This document shows, piece by piece, positions 1 to 12,076 of a DNA stretch of 64,000 nt (positions are counted from its first letter, which is position 1; each line of letters opens with the position of its first letter). The notes beneath the pieces are model-generated. The model saw nothing but the letters and a program-made list of their open reading frames with translations, had not been told where the DNA came from and made no database searches. Origin of the DNA: Xenia sp. Carnegie-2017 (Eukaryota > Cnidaria > Anthozoa > Malacalcyonacea > Xeniidae). The stretch is taken from contig NW_025813481.1 in assembly GCF_021976095.1 (NCBI RefSeq), forward strand, positions 11,897,846-11,961,845, written 5' to 3'. Position numbers and translations under genes: made by a program.

Positions 1-99
1 TGTATAATTTGCTGCGCAAGGCAAAATTATTTGTGCTTGTAATATGATAATAACATTTATAGCTGAAGAATACACGTGAACAAAGTCATGATTAGGTAG

Positions 100-480
100 A
101 TCTAAAACGTCGTAATAACGTTTGTACAAAACGTCGCCGAAACGTTCGTAATGAACGTTGCCATGACGTTTCTGAGAAAAGTTCAATGGTTTATATTCCA
201 TGCAGCATTGTAAAAAAACCTTCTTAATATGAAATTACTCTGTAGAATGTTATAAATTGTCTCAAATATCTTTCGGTGTAAATGCAAACCCCAAAACAAA
301 GCAATAACGGATTTTGACCAACGTTGTTAAGACGTCGTGAGAACGTCTTTCCCCAACGTTGCTCACAACGTTGTCACGACGTCCGCTCGAGTTCACAAAT
401 TTCCGTTTTTAAGATGTTGTAGCAAAACGTTTTCGCAACGTTAACCCGATCTTGCTACGACGTTTCCACAACGTCTTTGT
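100..480. repeat. ACGT-rich repeat cluster
   Basis: Dense run of AACGTT, GACGTC, AACGTC and GACGTT words (roughly twenty ACGT cores in 380 bases) in otherwise AT-rich, CpG-poor DNA. The words occur in both orientations, so the block is nearly self-complementary at many points. No reading frame is supported. It is probably a copy of an interspersed repeat; the right edge may be near the GTGCTAGCTGG at about 480-490. Confidence 0.5.
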
Positions 481-587
481 GCTAGCTGGTTATAACTAAT
501 GCATGGAAGTGGTAACATCGATAATTGGGAGGCTTATATTCATTTATGTATGTTAATCTCTATAAAACAATGGATTTCAATTGAGAA

Positions 588-1225
588 CTAAAAGATGTTT
601 ACTGCAATTGCACAGGCTTATGCAAACTGAGGAGACCTTTGAGAGAACTCGAGTCAGTGCAAGCCCTAGACCGAAGGTTGAGAATATGATCGCTAAACAG
701 AATATTACGTATGTACTGCATAAAGCAAACTTCATCTTATTATTTTACTAAGCCAAGACGTGACTTCTTTCAATTTTAATGCAAAAGGGCAAGAAAGTTG
801 TCGTAAATATGCCTCTGCTTTCGAGCTGCAACTTCATGAACTTGTTTATAATGTTAGTTTATAAAATAAACACAATGAAATGCGCACGCCTATTGGTCTA
901 GAGCTGCGTTTGCTTCAGCCTGTGCAAAACAATCTAAGCTCAACCAATCAAATCAATCAGTCAATCAAAGAGAATTTGCAAATCAATCTTGAATACACTT
1001 TGGAAGAATATTAGAACGTTTTGCTTGTTGCGCATTATTGTTATTTTATAAAAGAAATAAAGTTTTTTTTTGTGTTTGCAGTTGTTTATGCAATCCTCGC
1101 AGATTCTTAAGCAGGTGCAACCCTCGACCTTTGGTCTCCAGCTTGCACTGATCTGCTCTTAAGTTCTCCCAAAGGTCTCCTCGATTTGCATAAGCCTGTG
1201 CAAACACAGTAAACATCTTTTATTT
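588..1225. repeat. Fold-back composite of a dispersed repeat family
   Basis: The left arm (588-710, starting AAAAGATGTTTACTG) and the right arm (about 1100-1225, ending CAGTAAACATCTTTT) are inverted copies of one sequence containing GCACAGGCTTATGCAAA and GAGGAGACCTTTG. Read on the minus strand from 1225, the right copy continues into a tail rich in GATTGATTTGCAAA (about 1010-840). The same head and tail recur at 33514-33975 and 54983-55350, and the tail alone at 44130-44330. No protein is encoded and no RNA polymerase III boxes were recognised. Confidence 0.6.
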
Positions 1226-1653
1226 CTTAAATGATTATATAGGTACTTCACAAAGATAGCTTGTACAAGTTTCATTGAGACAGCACACACACCAAGTAAT
1301 GTAATGTAAAAATCGTCGTTATCAACATAACGTTATACGATTGTCGATGTTCAAGTGCACTTATTACGTATCGAATTTATTACACAAAACACCTGCTTGC
1401 TTATATGCTTTCAACTTAACGTAGTTGCTCAAGATATTTTCTCAGAGAAGCCAAAAGTTTCATTGAACACTGTAAAATAACGTTTAGAATCATTATTGCT
1501 ATTTCGCAACGTTGCACTTGCGACGGGGGTGCTACAATATGCATCTCTTTAGCTCTTCATAACAGTTCAAGAAAAAAGTTATTTTGGTGCTTTGTGGCTC
1601 GTTCGATTTACCATTAGCTAAAGCTACATAAAAAGCAAAAATTGTATACTCAC

Positions 1654-2100
1654 GTGCACTCGGTGGTGTTGGATCCATCACCAATGTCGTACTTTTTCAA
1701 AAACAAGCCGGTAATACTCGCTTGTAGTGATAAATTCATTTCAAAAAGAATGCTAGAAATGAAAACAATGTTATGCTGCATGATCAGAAACAAATTAACC
1801 ACAGGGACCCTATAGACAGAATGTGCTTATTGCTATTATTTTGATGTCTTCTCCGATTGAAACGTGCCCATAAACTTTGGAGGGAAAAAGTTGTAGTAGC
1901 AAATTGGCTATTAGTGTATCTATGAAATTCGAAGATAGCATAAATTATACACAGAAATACACCAATGCTCAGAAATACACCGTTGTGCTTAGTAACTTTA
2001 AGTTACAGCTCATCGTCGTTGAATCGGCATCAAAATTTGTTTGGTAAAATGCTTTCCTTTAACGGTTTCTAGAACTTTAGCTACAAATAGTAATACGTTT
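1654..2100 (-). pseudogene. Relic of the Death-domain protease gene family (5' exons)
   Basis: The stretch 1654-1752 on the minus strand aligns with the exon at 5752-5853 of the neighbouring protease gene. It has the same CTAG acceptor style and a GTGAGT donor, and the translation EYYRLVFEK parallels DYGHLVVEN. Its frame then shifts by two bases and meets a stop. Flanking DNA to about 2100 also matches 5900-6200 (a shared block of intronic words, and ETVKGKHFTKQI against ETYTKSREYFAKRI). No Death or protease exon follows before 1. It is best read as a decayed third copy of the tandem family. Confidence 0.5.
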
Positions 2101-2299
2101 AGATATACCTTCATGTACCCTGACTTTATAAGTATACTTTTGCATTGTGGAATAATCACGATTTAACATGATAAAACAAAGAGGCTTACAAATTACGTAT
2201 CTTGTTTGTTCAATTTTAGCTGTCCACAATAGAAATGGCCGTCGCATGCAACTCAGTAAAAGATCACTTAGTTTGTGTGTCATCCCTATCAATTGTAAC

Positions 2300-2956
2300 T
2301 ATTCTGCAAGAAAACTACATGTTTTTATTTGTCAAACATATTCACCCATAGTTAAAAAGCAGGTCATTAAAATAGGATGTTAAAATAAATCCGCGGATGA
2401 CAGAAAACCAACTTTTAGCTCGTCATTTTTAGCTCACCATAAAGAATGTACTTGTCATTGCTATCTTGTTTGTAGTCAGGTATTGTTTACATATGCAGTG
2501 CAGAATTACCAAAGACCAAACAAACTGTTTTTAACTATGCAGGGCAATTCAAAAAAGGCAGTAGCTTATTAGCTAGTTTTGAATATCTGCTTTCTTTCGC
2601 AATAAAAACTGTTTGGCCTCTGGGAATTGAAAACATGTAATTATGACTACCATCAGTTCAAATGCACAACCATTTAACTTAATAATATCAGCGTTATCTC
2701 TGTCCAAGAACGTATTTAGCAAACAACTTTGAATTTAAGTACATTTAAAGTTTCATCTATATTTAAAACACATACATTGCAGTGTTTTAATTAAATCGAC
2801 AAAATTTAAATGCCTCGAAACTTTACAAAATCAACATCTAAAGAACCATCCTTACAAGAAAGCTAAATTACATACATTAACTTTTTTACGATAAACTTGT
2901 TAACTCGGATTGTATGAAGCATGCATATTGTATATCATCATTTTTTGCAATTTTCT
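2300..2956. other. Intergenic, nothing recognised
   Basis: AT-rich DNA downstream of the minus-strand protease gene. It should contain that gene's 3' UTR. I see no domain, structured repeat or RNA gene. Confidence 0.4.
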
Positions 2957-5853
2957 TCAATTCGATGAAGCGCTATGGTTAACATTTTCTGCTTCTATAA
3001 AGAATTCACAATCTTTTAGATCGAGCATTTTTAATGCTTTATCCAATTTTAAGCATAAATAGTATTCCTTGAAATCTTCGCAGTTACCATTATTGTCATA
3101 CTTATAACAATCGTCGTCATCATCACCATCATCGTCATCCTCATCATCAATTTTGCACACGCCATATGCAAATGGCCGCCAAAGATCTTTTCTATCTTTG
3201 AAATAGACAAGAGTTCCTGAGTCACCTTTCTCCAGAAATGAGGCACTACTCTTTACCTTGACGGCATTTTTGAAAATTGTCGTTGAAGAAGCGTCAATGT
3301 ACGAAAAATTTCGTTCAATGATAAAACCAGTGACGTGATTACTGGTACGAACGTTTACAAGACCTTTATTGCTGTTTGCTGTTTTGTAAAGCTCTTCGTT
3401 TATTTCTTTGAAATTCAAAGCAAGATTTTTCATATTATCTCCACCTAGACGCTGAAAATTGTCTTTATTTCCAACTGGAATACACATGATATCTGCTTCA
3501 CTGTTAAACTTACTAACAGTGTCGCAGGGAACAGTACTCAGTTGTATTTCCTCTTTGGAGTTGTGTGGATGGTAGAAATACATGTTAACATCATTTGCAT
3601 TTCTGGTATTTATTACATCGGTTATTTTTGGAACATCATTTTGTAAATCTTTGGTGTCACAAGCAACATGCCCGCAGGTTAATGCATAGTAATTTTCATT
3701 TTGACGACAGAACATTGTCAAGGCACCGCAACACTTATTGTCATCACTAAATTTCTGCGACAAATTTGATGAACTATTCCTGGCACGAACATGACCTAAC
3801 AATATAAACCTAAATGATGAAGATGATGTACGACGAAATTCGATGAATGTTGAAGCTTTCCATCCAAATTCTTTATCGATCCTTTCTTTTAAAATTTCTT
3901 CATAGATTCTTTCTTGTTCATGAACTGTGACATAAAGATGTTCAAATGGCATGTTTTTGTTTTTATCTTTATTCACTATTCCATACGCTCCATGTATCCC
4001 AAAGACTCTAAAAAGTTCAGAATAAAGAAGGACGTAAACATGTTAAGTTGTTTGAGTTTCATAACGTGTTGCAACCGTTTACAGACAAAAAGAAGATTTC
4101 AGTGTGTAAGATGCGGAAGAATGGTTTGCTGGAAATGTTTTGCATTGAGGTGAAATAATTTTCAAAACTGTGTATAAATAAAGACAAAAAATGGTTAAGG
4201 AAACCAACAATAAACATTTCTTTATGTATAGTTCTTCATATCAACTATGCATTATAAAAAATTGCATTAGTATGTTGATTAAAATGTCTAGCTTTCAAAG
4301 AGGTGATATCAATACAGCATAATGAATTCTTTTTTCCTCATAGCTGTAGATAATTTAACGACCAAAGAATTCTTTACACATGCAATCTTACAATTTGAAT
4401 ATATCGTGAATGTCGTCTCGAATGTTGTAATCTTCGTCAAGAAACATATCTCTGAAGACTTCTTTGAATATATCGTGAATGTCGTCTCGAATGTTGTAAT
4501 CTTCGTCAAGAAACATATCTCTGAAGACTTCTTCATAGTTCGACGAAATTACACATGGAAGGCCCTCTAGGTATGACAGGTCAAAAATTGAGCAGCTATA
4601 ATTTATATAAAATGTAACCAAAGGTTATATTTAAGTGCATGAGAAAAAGAAAAAAAAGTTAAGGATATCCAATTAATATATATTACATTTAATTAAAACA
4701 TCTATTACTTTCCAGTGGATGCTGGCACTCCTTTTTTTCATCCTTTCAAGGTTTACAGTAATACAAAAAATCAAAGCATAGGATAAGTAATTAAATTTTG
4801 ATGCAGTTTTAGGCACATGAGAAATATGGGGCTTAGACGAGCTTTGATCTCGGTTATGTTATATATGATAGTATAAGCATGTCCTATCCTACACTTTTTT
4901 TAAAAACACTTTGATAATTAACAGGGGATGCTATACATATACCTCGTAAATATTCTGAAGCATCTCCAAAGCAAAAATTGGACAAAACACGAAATAAAGT
5001 TTTCACAGTAGAATTTTTTCCGGTATTTCTTTTCCAATGTTGAAAAACTTGAATTGCTTTTTCTTCCACTTCATATTCATCGTGGTTTATAATGTCTAAT
5101 CTATCACCAGGTATTACTAGGTTTCTCCCAAGCTCTTTCCATTGAGTACTTAGTTTTTTACCAATTTCATGGACAAGATCATCTTTGGTAACACCGATCG
5201 TTTTTGTACCATCTTTATGTTCTACATATATACGTATTAAGCATGAGTTCCTATGGATTGCATTTTTAATTTATGATCACTTTTAATTTTAGTAATAACA
5301 TGACTAATATATTTCTATATTTTATATGAATAATTAAACTTTATCTTTAGATACTACGTTCGTTGCATGCCAATGTCGTTGAAAGGACTTAATTACTTCA
5401 ATTATATTACTCATATTTTTGCATAGCGATAGAACATGAAGTAACGCAATATTAAAGGACTACCGCTACAAACGCTCTTAACGTCAATATACATTGCATC
5501 CAATTATTTCTAAACAAAAAGTACGTGTTTGTGAAAGCATTTCTTATACATTCACTTTAACACAACTGCTTACGAAACAAGTGAACATATAAAGGATTCC
5601 ATTTAAGAATAATTGCTGCTATTTCAAACTACTGCGTTTGCATTGAGAACTCACGAACCATGGCATCTCTTACAAAGCAGCACTTAACAAGAAAGCATTC
5701 GCTTCTTTCGTGGTTTGGTAGATTACATACAAGTCAATAATTTACACTCACTTTCCAATATTATTTCCATCACCAGTATCGTGTTTTCAACAACAAGGTG
5801 TCCATAATCGCCTTTGACAACAAAGTCCTTTTTAAAAGAAACTTTAGAATATG
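2957..5853 (-). CDS. Death-domain / trypsin-fold protease (gene B), 5' end unresolved
   Basis: Four exons splice in phase on the minus strand: 5853-5752, 5221-4943, 4566-4392 and 4007-2957, all GT-AG. Exon 2 encodes a full Death domain (IGKKLSTQWKELGRNL, then six predicted helices ending LFRVLSNF). Exon 3 carries a 23-residue unit twice. Exon 4 is a PA-clan (chymotrypsin-like) protease with LTCGHVAC (His), SEADIMCIP (likely Asp) and KGDSGTLVYF (Ser), followed by an Asp-rich acidic tract. No signal peptide is seen, so an intracellular protease recruited through Death-Death contacts is inferred. No start codon is assigned. A possible further exon lies near 6130-6215 but its phase does not fit. 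The first exons could instead be borrowed from gene A by alternative splicing. Confidence 0.75.
4394..4531 (-). repeat. Perfect 69-bp tandem duplication inside a coding exon
   Basis: Two identical 69-bp units (4394-4462 and 4463-4531) lie within exon 3 of gene B. Each encodes 23 residues including FLDEDYNIRD, so the duplication keeps the frame. The paralogous exon of gene A (8019-8163) has one unit (FLDDDYNIRD). Identity of the two copies implies a very recent event or active homogenisation. Confidence 0.9.
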
Positions 5854-6758
5854 CTAAGAATCAATACAAAAATGTTATGCTGCATGATTAGAAACAAATT
5901 AACCACGGGAGACCATATTGAATAGCTCAAATTAATGCAATTACCTTAATATTTTGCCACGTCTAACTAACTGACGAATCAAATATGAAAAATTGCAGTA
6001 AAAATTTTCTACACTGTATTTGAAACAAACAAAATAGCCATTGGTAGATAGCATGAGTAATACACAGAAAAAACACCAATTGGTACACGTAATAATGGTA
6101 TTAATAACTTTTTCCGCGTTAATCCAAGCGCATTGAATTCGTTTGGCGAAATACTCTCTACTCTTGGTATAGGTTTCTTTTTTCTGATAAGAAAAATCTT
6201 CTCTTATTGTAAGGTTTGATAGTTTCAACAATTATATCATTAAAAAACTTTCTTATAAAGCAAGTAATACATCTGGTCAGTCAATCAAATTATGAAATAT
6301 GGACATGCTCGTGAGAACTGACTTTATAAACATATTAATATATTGAATATGCACAATCTTACGTGATCTTTTATAGGTTTACAAATTACAATAATAGTAA
6401 TACATTCGTTAAATTATAGACTGTACGTTCATGATATTATTTACGGATCAACCACAAGTCTCCACTGTCATCAAATATTTCATCAAATATTGTTTGCCAA
6501 ACTATACGAATCATCTGCACTAAACCATTGTGTTTATAAACTTTTCAATGATATCATAAATCTTCTAGAAACTTTGGATCAAAAATTCTTACTATACAAT
6601 GTTTCAACTTAAATAAATTGATTTTCTAAATAATTAAATTGTGCATTATACAAATCTATAGTAAGTTTACAGTTTGTTTTCTAAGTTCAATAAACACTGA
6701 AAATTACTAATATGTTTCCACACAAAGACTGGTTAATAAATGAATGCAAAAGAACAGT

Positions 6759-9700
6759 TTAGGAACTCAATTCTTCACGTGACAAAGAACAAAGGCAATT
6801 CTTCTTAAAGAACTTACAGTCCTTGAGATCTAGCATCTTCAAAGTTTTATCCAATTTTAAACACAAAAAGTGTTTCTCGGTAGTTTCAATATCATCATCA
6901 CCATCATCATCATCAACTATTTCGCACACAGCATAAGCAAATGGCTGCCAATTATTTTCCCGATCTTTGAAATAAACGAGACTTCCAGAGTCTCCATTCT
7001 GTAGAAAGGAATCCATACTTTTTACCATCACAGCATTCTTGAAAATAGGTTTTAAGTTTCCGTCAATGCAGGAAAAGTTTCGGTCACTAATAACACCTGT
7101 GATGTGATTACTTGTACGAACTTCCACAAAACCTTTATTGCTGTTTGCTGTTTTGTAAAGCTCTTTGTTTGTTTCTTTTAAGTCCAAAGAAAAATTTTCC
7201 ATATCATCTCCACCGAGATGTTGGAAATCTTCTTTCTTTCCAATTGGAATATACATCATATCAGATTCACTGTCAAACGTACTGACCGTGTTGCAAGGAA
7301 AACCACCCAGTTGTCTTTTCTCGTCAGAGTTAGGAAGCTGGTAGAAATACCTGTTACCATCATTCTCATTTCTAGCATTCACGTTATCAATTATTATCGA
7401 AACCTCATTTTCCTGACCAAATGCTTTTGAGACAGAAAGTTGGTCTGTAACACAAGCAACATGTGCACAAGTCAATGCATAATACATTTCTTTTTTGCAA
7501 CAGAACATTGTCAGAGAGCCGCAAGAAATATCGTTCATGTGAGAAATATGATTATTCCGAGAACTAGTGCTATTTTGAATCTGTATGTCGCCATTTATTG
7601 GCAAGATACCATCCTTAGCACGGAGATTGGATGAAAATAAGAACTTTCGTTTCTTTGGTTGTTTATACCGGAATTCAATAAACTTTGAAGTTTCCAATCC
7701 AAACTTTTCATCCATCTCATTTCTTAAAATATCTTCTGATTTGTTTTCCTTGTTATCAACTGTGACATACAAATGTTCATATGGCATCTTTTTGTTTTTA
7801 TCTTTATGCACGATACCATAGGCTCCAGTAATCCACAATATTCTAAAAAATATTGATCATAAAAAATCATAAAAAGGAATTTAAAATTATTTTATGGTCA
7901 AGTTTCACAGTTATTGTGTATGTAGTTAATATCCTCATAACCAGCCTTAACACAATATAGCATGCCACTTTATTATTCTGGGAATTATTCTCCAGTTCTC
8001 TAAACAAAAAATACTCACTCTTTTAATTTGTTATGGACCTCGTCTCGAATGTTGTAGTCATCGTCCAGAAAGCATTTTTTCCATTCAGGGAAAACGACTT
8101 CTTCCTCTGAACTGTTTTCATCGGCATTGTCACCATTTTTGGAATTATCAACATAACCTGGGCCTAAAATTAAGATAGTTAAACAACACTCGTCTTTCTC
8201 ACGCTTGAGAGTGTTCGCAGTATTTGAAAATGACATTCTCAACAGGCCAAAATTTTATTCAAATCCATTTTACCGATCACCATTTTACTCATTATATCAT
8301 TTCTTGTATAGATACATAGGCATGTTTTATATCAAATGCAAACATATAAAAATCTCCTTTATTTTTATTTAGAATTACTTTGATCTACATCCTATTCATG
8401 ATCTACATCTATATTACATCCATGATCAACATTGGGATTTAAAATGTGATCTAAATTCAATCATACCTTCATATTTAATAGCTTCATAAACTGGTTCAAA
8501 GTCATTCGCCTAAAAATTACAGCGTTTAATTTATAAGCCAACTAGTGCTGATTTATGCCCTATGGACATGCATGCATATGTGTGAAATGGCTTTCCTTGA
8601 AAGACACATTTTAATTTTGCCACCATAAATCATGCACTTATTACATATACCAGCTATCTTTTAAGGATATAAGTTTAACTTTAAAAGTGATAAACTTGAT
8701 TAGCTTCTTAAAGTAAGTGTATAAATAGGCAAAGCCTTAGCCAAGTTGCACATGAGTTTTGAATTTGTTAAATACTTGGCAACATTACCCCAAATTTATG
8801 ACTGCTAAAACTGTTTCTTTTAACAGTATTTTTACATCTGAAGCAGTGTATGTTTGTTTTAATCAAATACAAAATGTATTTTCTGGTAAAGTGTTTATTG
8901 CTTGTTTCTCTTAAAAATTTACCTGATTTTTAAGTTTAGAATACATTAGCTACAGGTCAGAATACATACACTGCAACAAAAGCGTGAGAACAAAAATACA
9001 AATAGCTACACAAATAGCTACGTTTAATGTTTCTTCCACTTTCATCAGCATCGTGCCTTAGCAAAGCAAACTTTTCCTCTACATGATGCAATATTTACCT
9101 TAAAGTACAATGTCTCCGCTATTTGCTGTGCCTGCTCTTGAGTTACACGTTTTGTTTTGACGCACTTTGCAAGTAGAGCTAGTATAACCTCTTTTTCTGT
9201 CATTCTTTTCAAGTCTCTATCCATGCTCTCGTCATCAATACTTAAGGTCTCTGAAACTTAGGTAATTAATAAAGGTAATTAACACGGGAAAAAAGCACAA
9301 GCGATTTTTTAGCATCAGGAGTGACTGGTATCAAAACATATACCAAAATTTCCCGACCCACTAAAGCGGTTATATGAATAACAAAATTACTGCAATCTGG
9401 ATTTTTTTTAGCAATATATCAATTGGAGAAAGCCAATTAATTCATGCCAAACCTTAAGGTAAATAAAAGTAATTTTTTATGTTTTTAACTTCTACTTTAC
9501 TTTTGAGTGATCGAGTTAACAGTCGCAAAGTAAAGCCTGAAAATTTGGATTAATTCAACTTTTTATGCTATGTACCATCTTGATCTTAAAAAAAAATCTA
9601 ATGAGACTACATCAGACTTTCCAAACTACATCTTCCTTTCCAAATTAAGGCTTTCCGAAATGTTTGTATTATTATGTTACATGAAAAATAATATACCTTA

Positions 9701-12076
9701 AAGTTTTTTAATTCAAAGTCAGGCATCATACCGTCACAATCGCCTTCATCCTTTTGTTCCCTGATATCCATGAAAGTATACTGATAATTATTGATAATGT
9801 ATTTATTATAGCAATCTTCCATGATCTTCCATGATCTAACAGTTGCATAATCATAAACACGATCTATGTCGCTCTGAAAATAAGAGAGTTTCAACTATAA
9901 CGATTGATATGCTTAGAGGAAAATAAATTCTTAACATAAACACGATCATCCATAAATCTGACTAATGATGCTCAATTGAATAAGGAGTTTGAACACAGAT
10001 ACAAATTTTAAACAGCTTACAAAGCGTAATATTACAGTGTGTTGATGAGAAAATGTTTCTAATTAGTACATTTTATTGTGCTATGCATTATTTCCTTGAA
10101 CATTGTACATATATTACCTCTTCTATAGGTCATATGATTGTGAAAAACAATGATTTGCTAGGGGAAAACTTACACTTATGTGAGTCGCAATGCGCGTTAT
10201 TTACCCATTAGAAGCTATTAACATTCGCTAGTCTCACTCAATACAAGAAATCCTCTAACCCTAACATATCTAATCAGCACAATTCCAGATACCCTGCGTG
10301 ATTTGATGACTTTCACACCTTATAAATGCCCTTCATGTAAATCATACAACCCTCTAATCAATGAAAGTTTTTTTAGTTCACAAACTGAATCTTTCACTCA
10401 TAGTTCAGAGAAGCTCATTAGCTTTTGAAACTTTTTAAAATCTGTCGTGTTTTTATCGTAGTCTAATTTTCTTTGAATTTGACAAGTATAAATAGTGTAT
10501 GCATTCATACTTTTATATTGTGACTAAATTCATATGATTCTAAAGATGTCTTTTGTCAAGACGAAGTGTCGCCATTAACTTAAATCAAAATTAATATCAA
10601 ATGGCGTTGTTTCTGCTCTCTTAGACTCTTTCTCAGTGCATTTTTATAATAAGGAGAAACTAAGCTCACATCACTCAAGTCTTCATATTTAGGGTTGAAA
10701 ATTTCAAGTAAATTGTGCACTATATCCAAGGGAGCATCCTCTGTCTTTAGAAGGCGATAAGTGACATCTGTATTAGATTCAAACTCAAAATCAATTCCTT
10801 CAGCAATTAGCTGCTGGGGGAGTCCAAATTGTTTATGATTGATTGTTACTTTTGTTTTTTCGGCTTCAGAGCATACTAGAAAAAATTTGAAAATATGTTG
10901 AAATTGTAATACGAAATAAAATTTTCGGAAGTCTATACTTCTCAAACAAATAATAGACAAAGAAGATATACACTGACTACAAAGTAATACAGCATGAAAT
11001 AAGAAATTTACTTGGCGTGGTGATCTTTAATGTGAAATCGTTGAGGAATTCACCAAGAACCGTAAAGTCACTCTGATTTCCTTTAAAGTTAACAAAATAT
11101 TGCCCCCTGTTTGGAAGAGGTTTTTGAAATGTGACAAGAACATCAGCTCCTTCCTAGAAGTGGAAAAAGAAAAGAAAAATACTCTGGTAAAACTAGTACA
11201 GTGTAGTCCTCTCATGAAAATCAAAGGGAAAAAACAACAACGATGAGCTATCCGTTGAAGGTAACAAAAACCTGACCAAGACATTTTTGTTAGGATGCAA
11301 TCCTCTTGTCGGGTATAATCTATGTGTTTTGATGAACGAGACCACAGTATTTTGGTACTAAAGTAGTGTTATCATATTATTGCGATTTATAGTATTGTAA
11401 AGAGCACTTACTTTACATAAAGCTCTTGAAGGCACTATTACTTGGAATGCAAACTTTTGCAAATCTAAAAAAAGACAAACAGATCATTGAAATGAAAATC
11501 AGTGCTCTCTAATGGTGAAAAAATGAATGATATATTTCAAAACTAACATTGCGTTTAATTGACTCAAGCTAGGCATGGTATAAACATAAATTATTAATTC
11601 ACATACCTCGCTTGTCGTTTTTTTCAAGTGGCTAAGAATTCATAACATATAATTAGCTCTGGATTTTTTATATACAATTATGATATTAATTTCATCAGAA
11701 TATATACCTCGAATTCTGCTATAATAACTTTAGGCAAGTAGCCAATTTGACCTCGGAATCCAACATACCACCAATCATCATCACTTTTATCAAAAATAGC
11801 GACTTCTTGTCCTTTATAAACTGACAACGCATCTTCGTATTCGCTGTCATACCTATCAAAAGTTTTCCCTCGAGATATGATCTTGATGGCTTCGTTATGT
11901 ATAGGTGCTGCCAAGTTGTTTACAGGCACCAATCCAGTTTTTCCATGCCGATTGTTTACCTTCCACCAGTTTTCATCATTTCTGTTAACAACGTTTAGTA
12001 ACTCGTGTTCTTTTACTGATAGCTCATCATCAGCACTTTTTTGGAAATCGGATAAAACAATTGCAACAAGAGACAT
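6759..12076 (-). CDS. SH3-SH3-Ig-like trypsin-fold protease (gene A)
   Basis: Ten exons splice in phase on the minus strand: 12076-11708, 11631-11607, 11464-11412, 11153-11012, 10875-10670, 9873-9697, 9248-9099, 8509-8467, 8163-8019 and 7842-6759, for about 797 residues. Residues about 2-56 and 70-120 are SH3 domains (NWWKV and DWWYV signatures). About 130-265 is beta-rich and resembles an Ig/TIG fold, possibly DBB-like as in BCAP/BANK adaptors (tentative). Residues 265-436 are unrecognised. The C-terminus is a PA-clan protease: His564 in TCAHVAC, Asp631 in SESDMMYIP, Ser722 in GDSG. Weak points: exon 5 can also read on to a stop at 10580, which would split the locus into an SH3 gene and a protease gene, and exon 7 needs the inner of two acceptors (CAGAG). 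There is no signal peptide or membrane segment. The start is the first ATG before the SH3 fold. Confidence 0.72.

Noticed and set aside
3914-4153. Plus-strand frame with a Cys-rich end (CCNRLQTKRRFQCVRCGRMVCWKCF)
   Set aside because: It overlaps the antisense of the protease exon and lies in its intron. The zinc-ribbon-like end recalls piggyBac C-termini but is too short and isolated to call.
5941-6231. Further upstream exon of gene B (ETYTKSREYFAKRIQCAWIN)
   Set aside because: It is protein-like and similar to the relic at 2040-2100, but no donor gives the phase needed to join the exon at 5853, so it was left out of the gene model.
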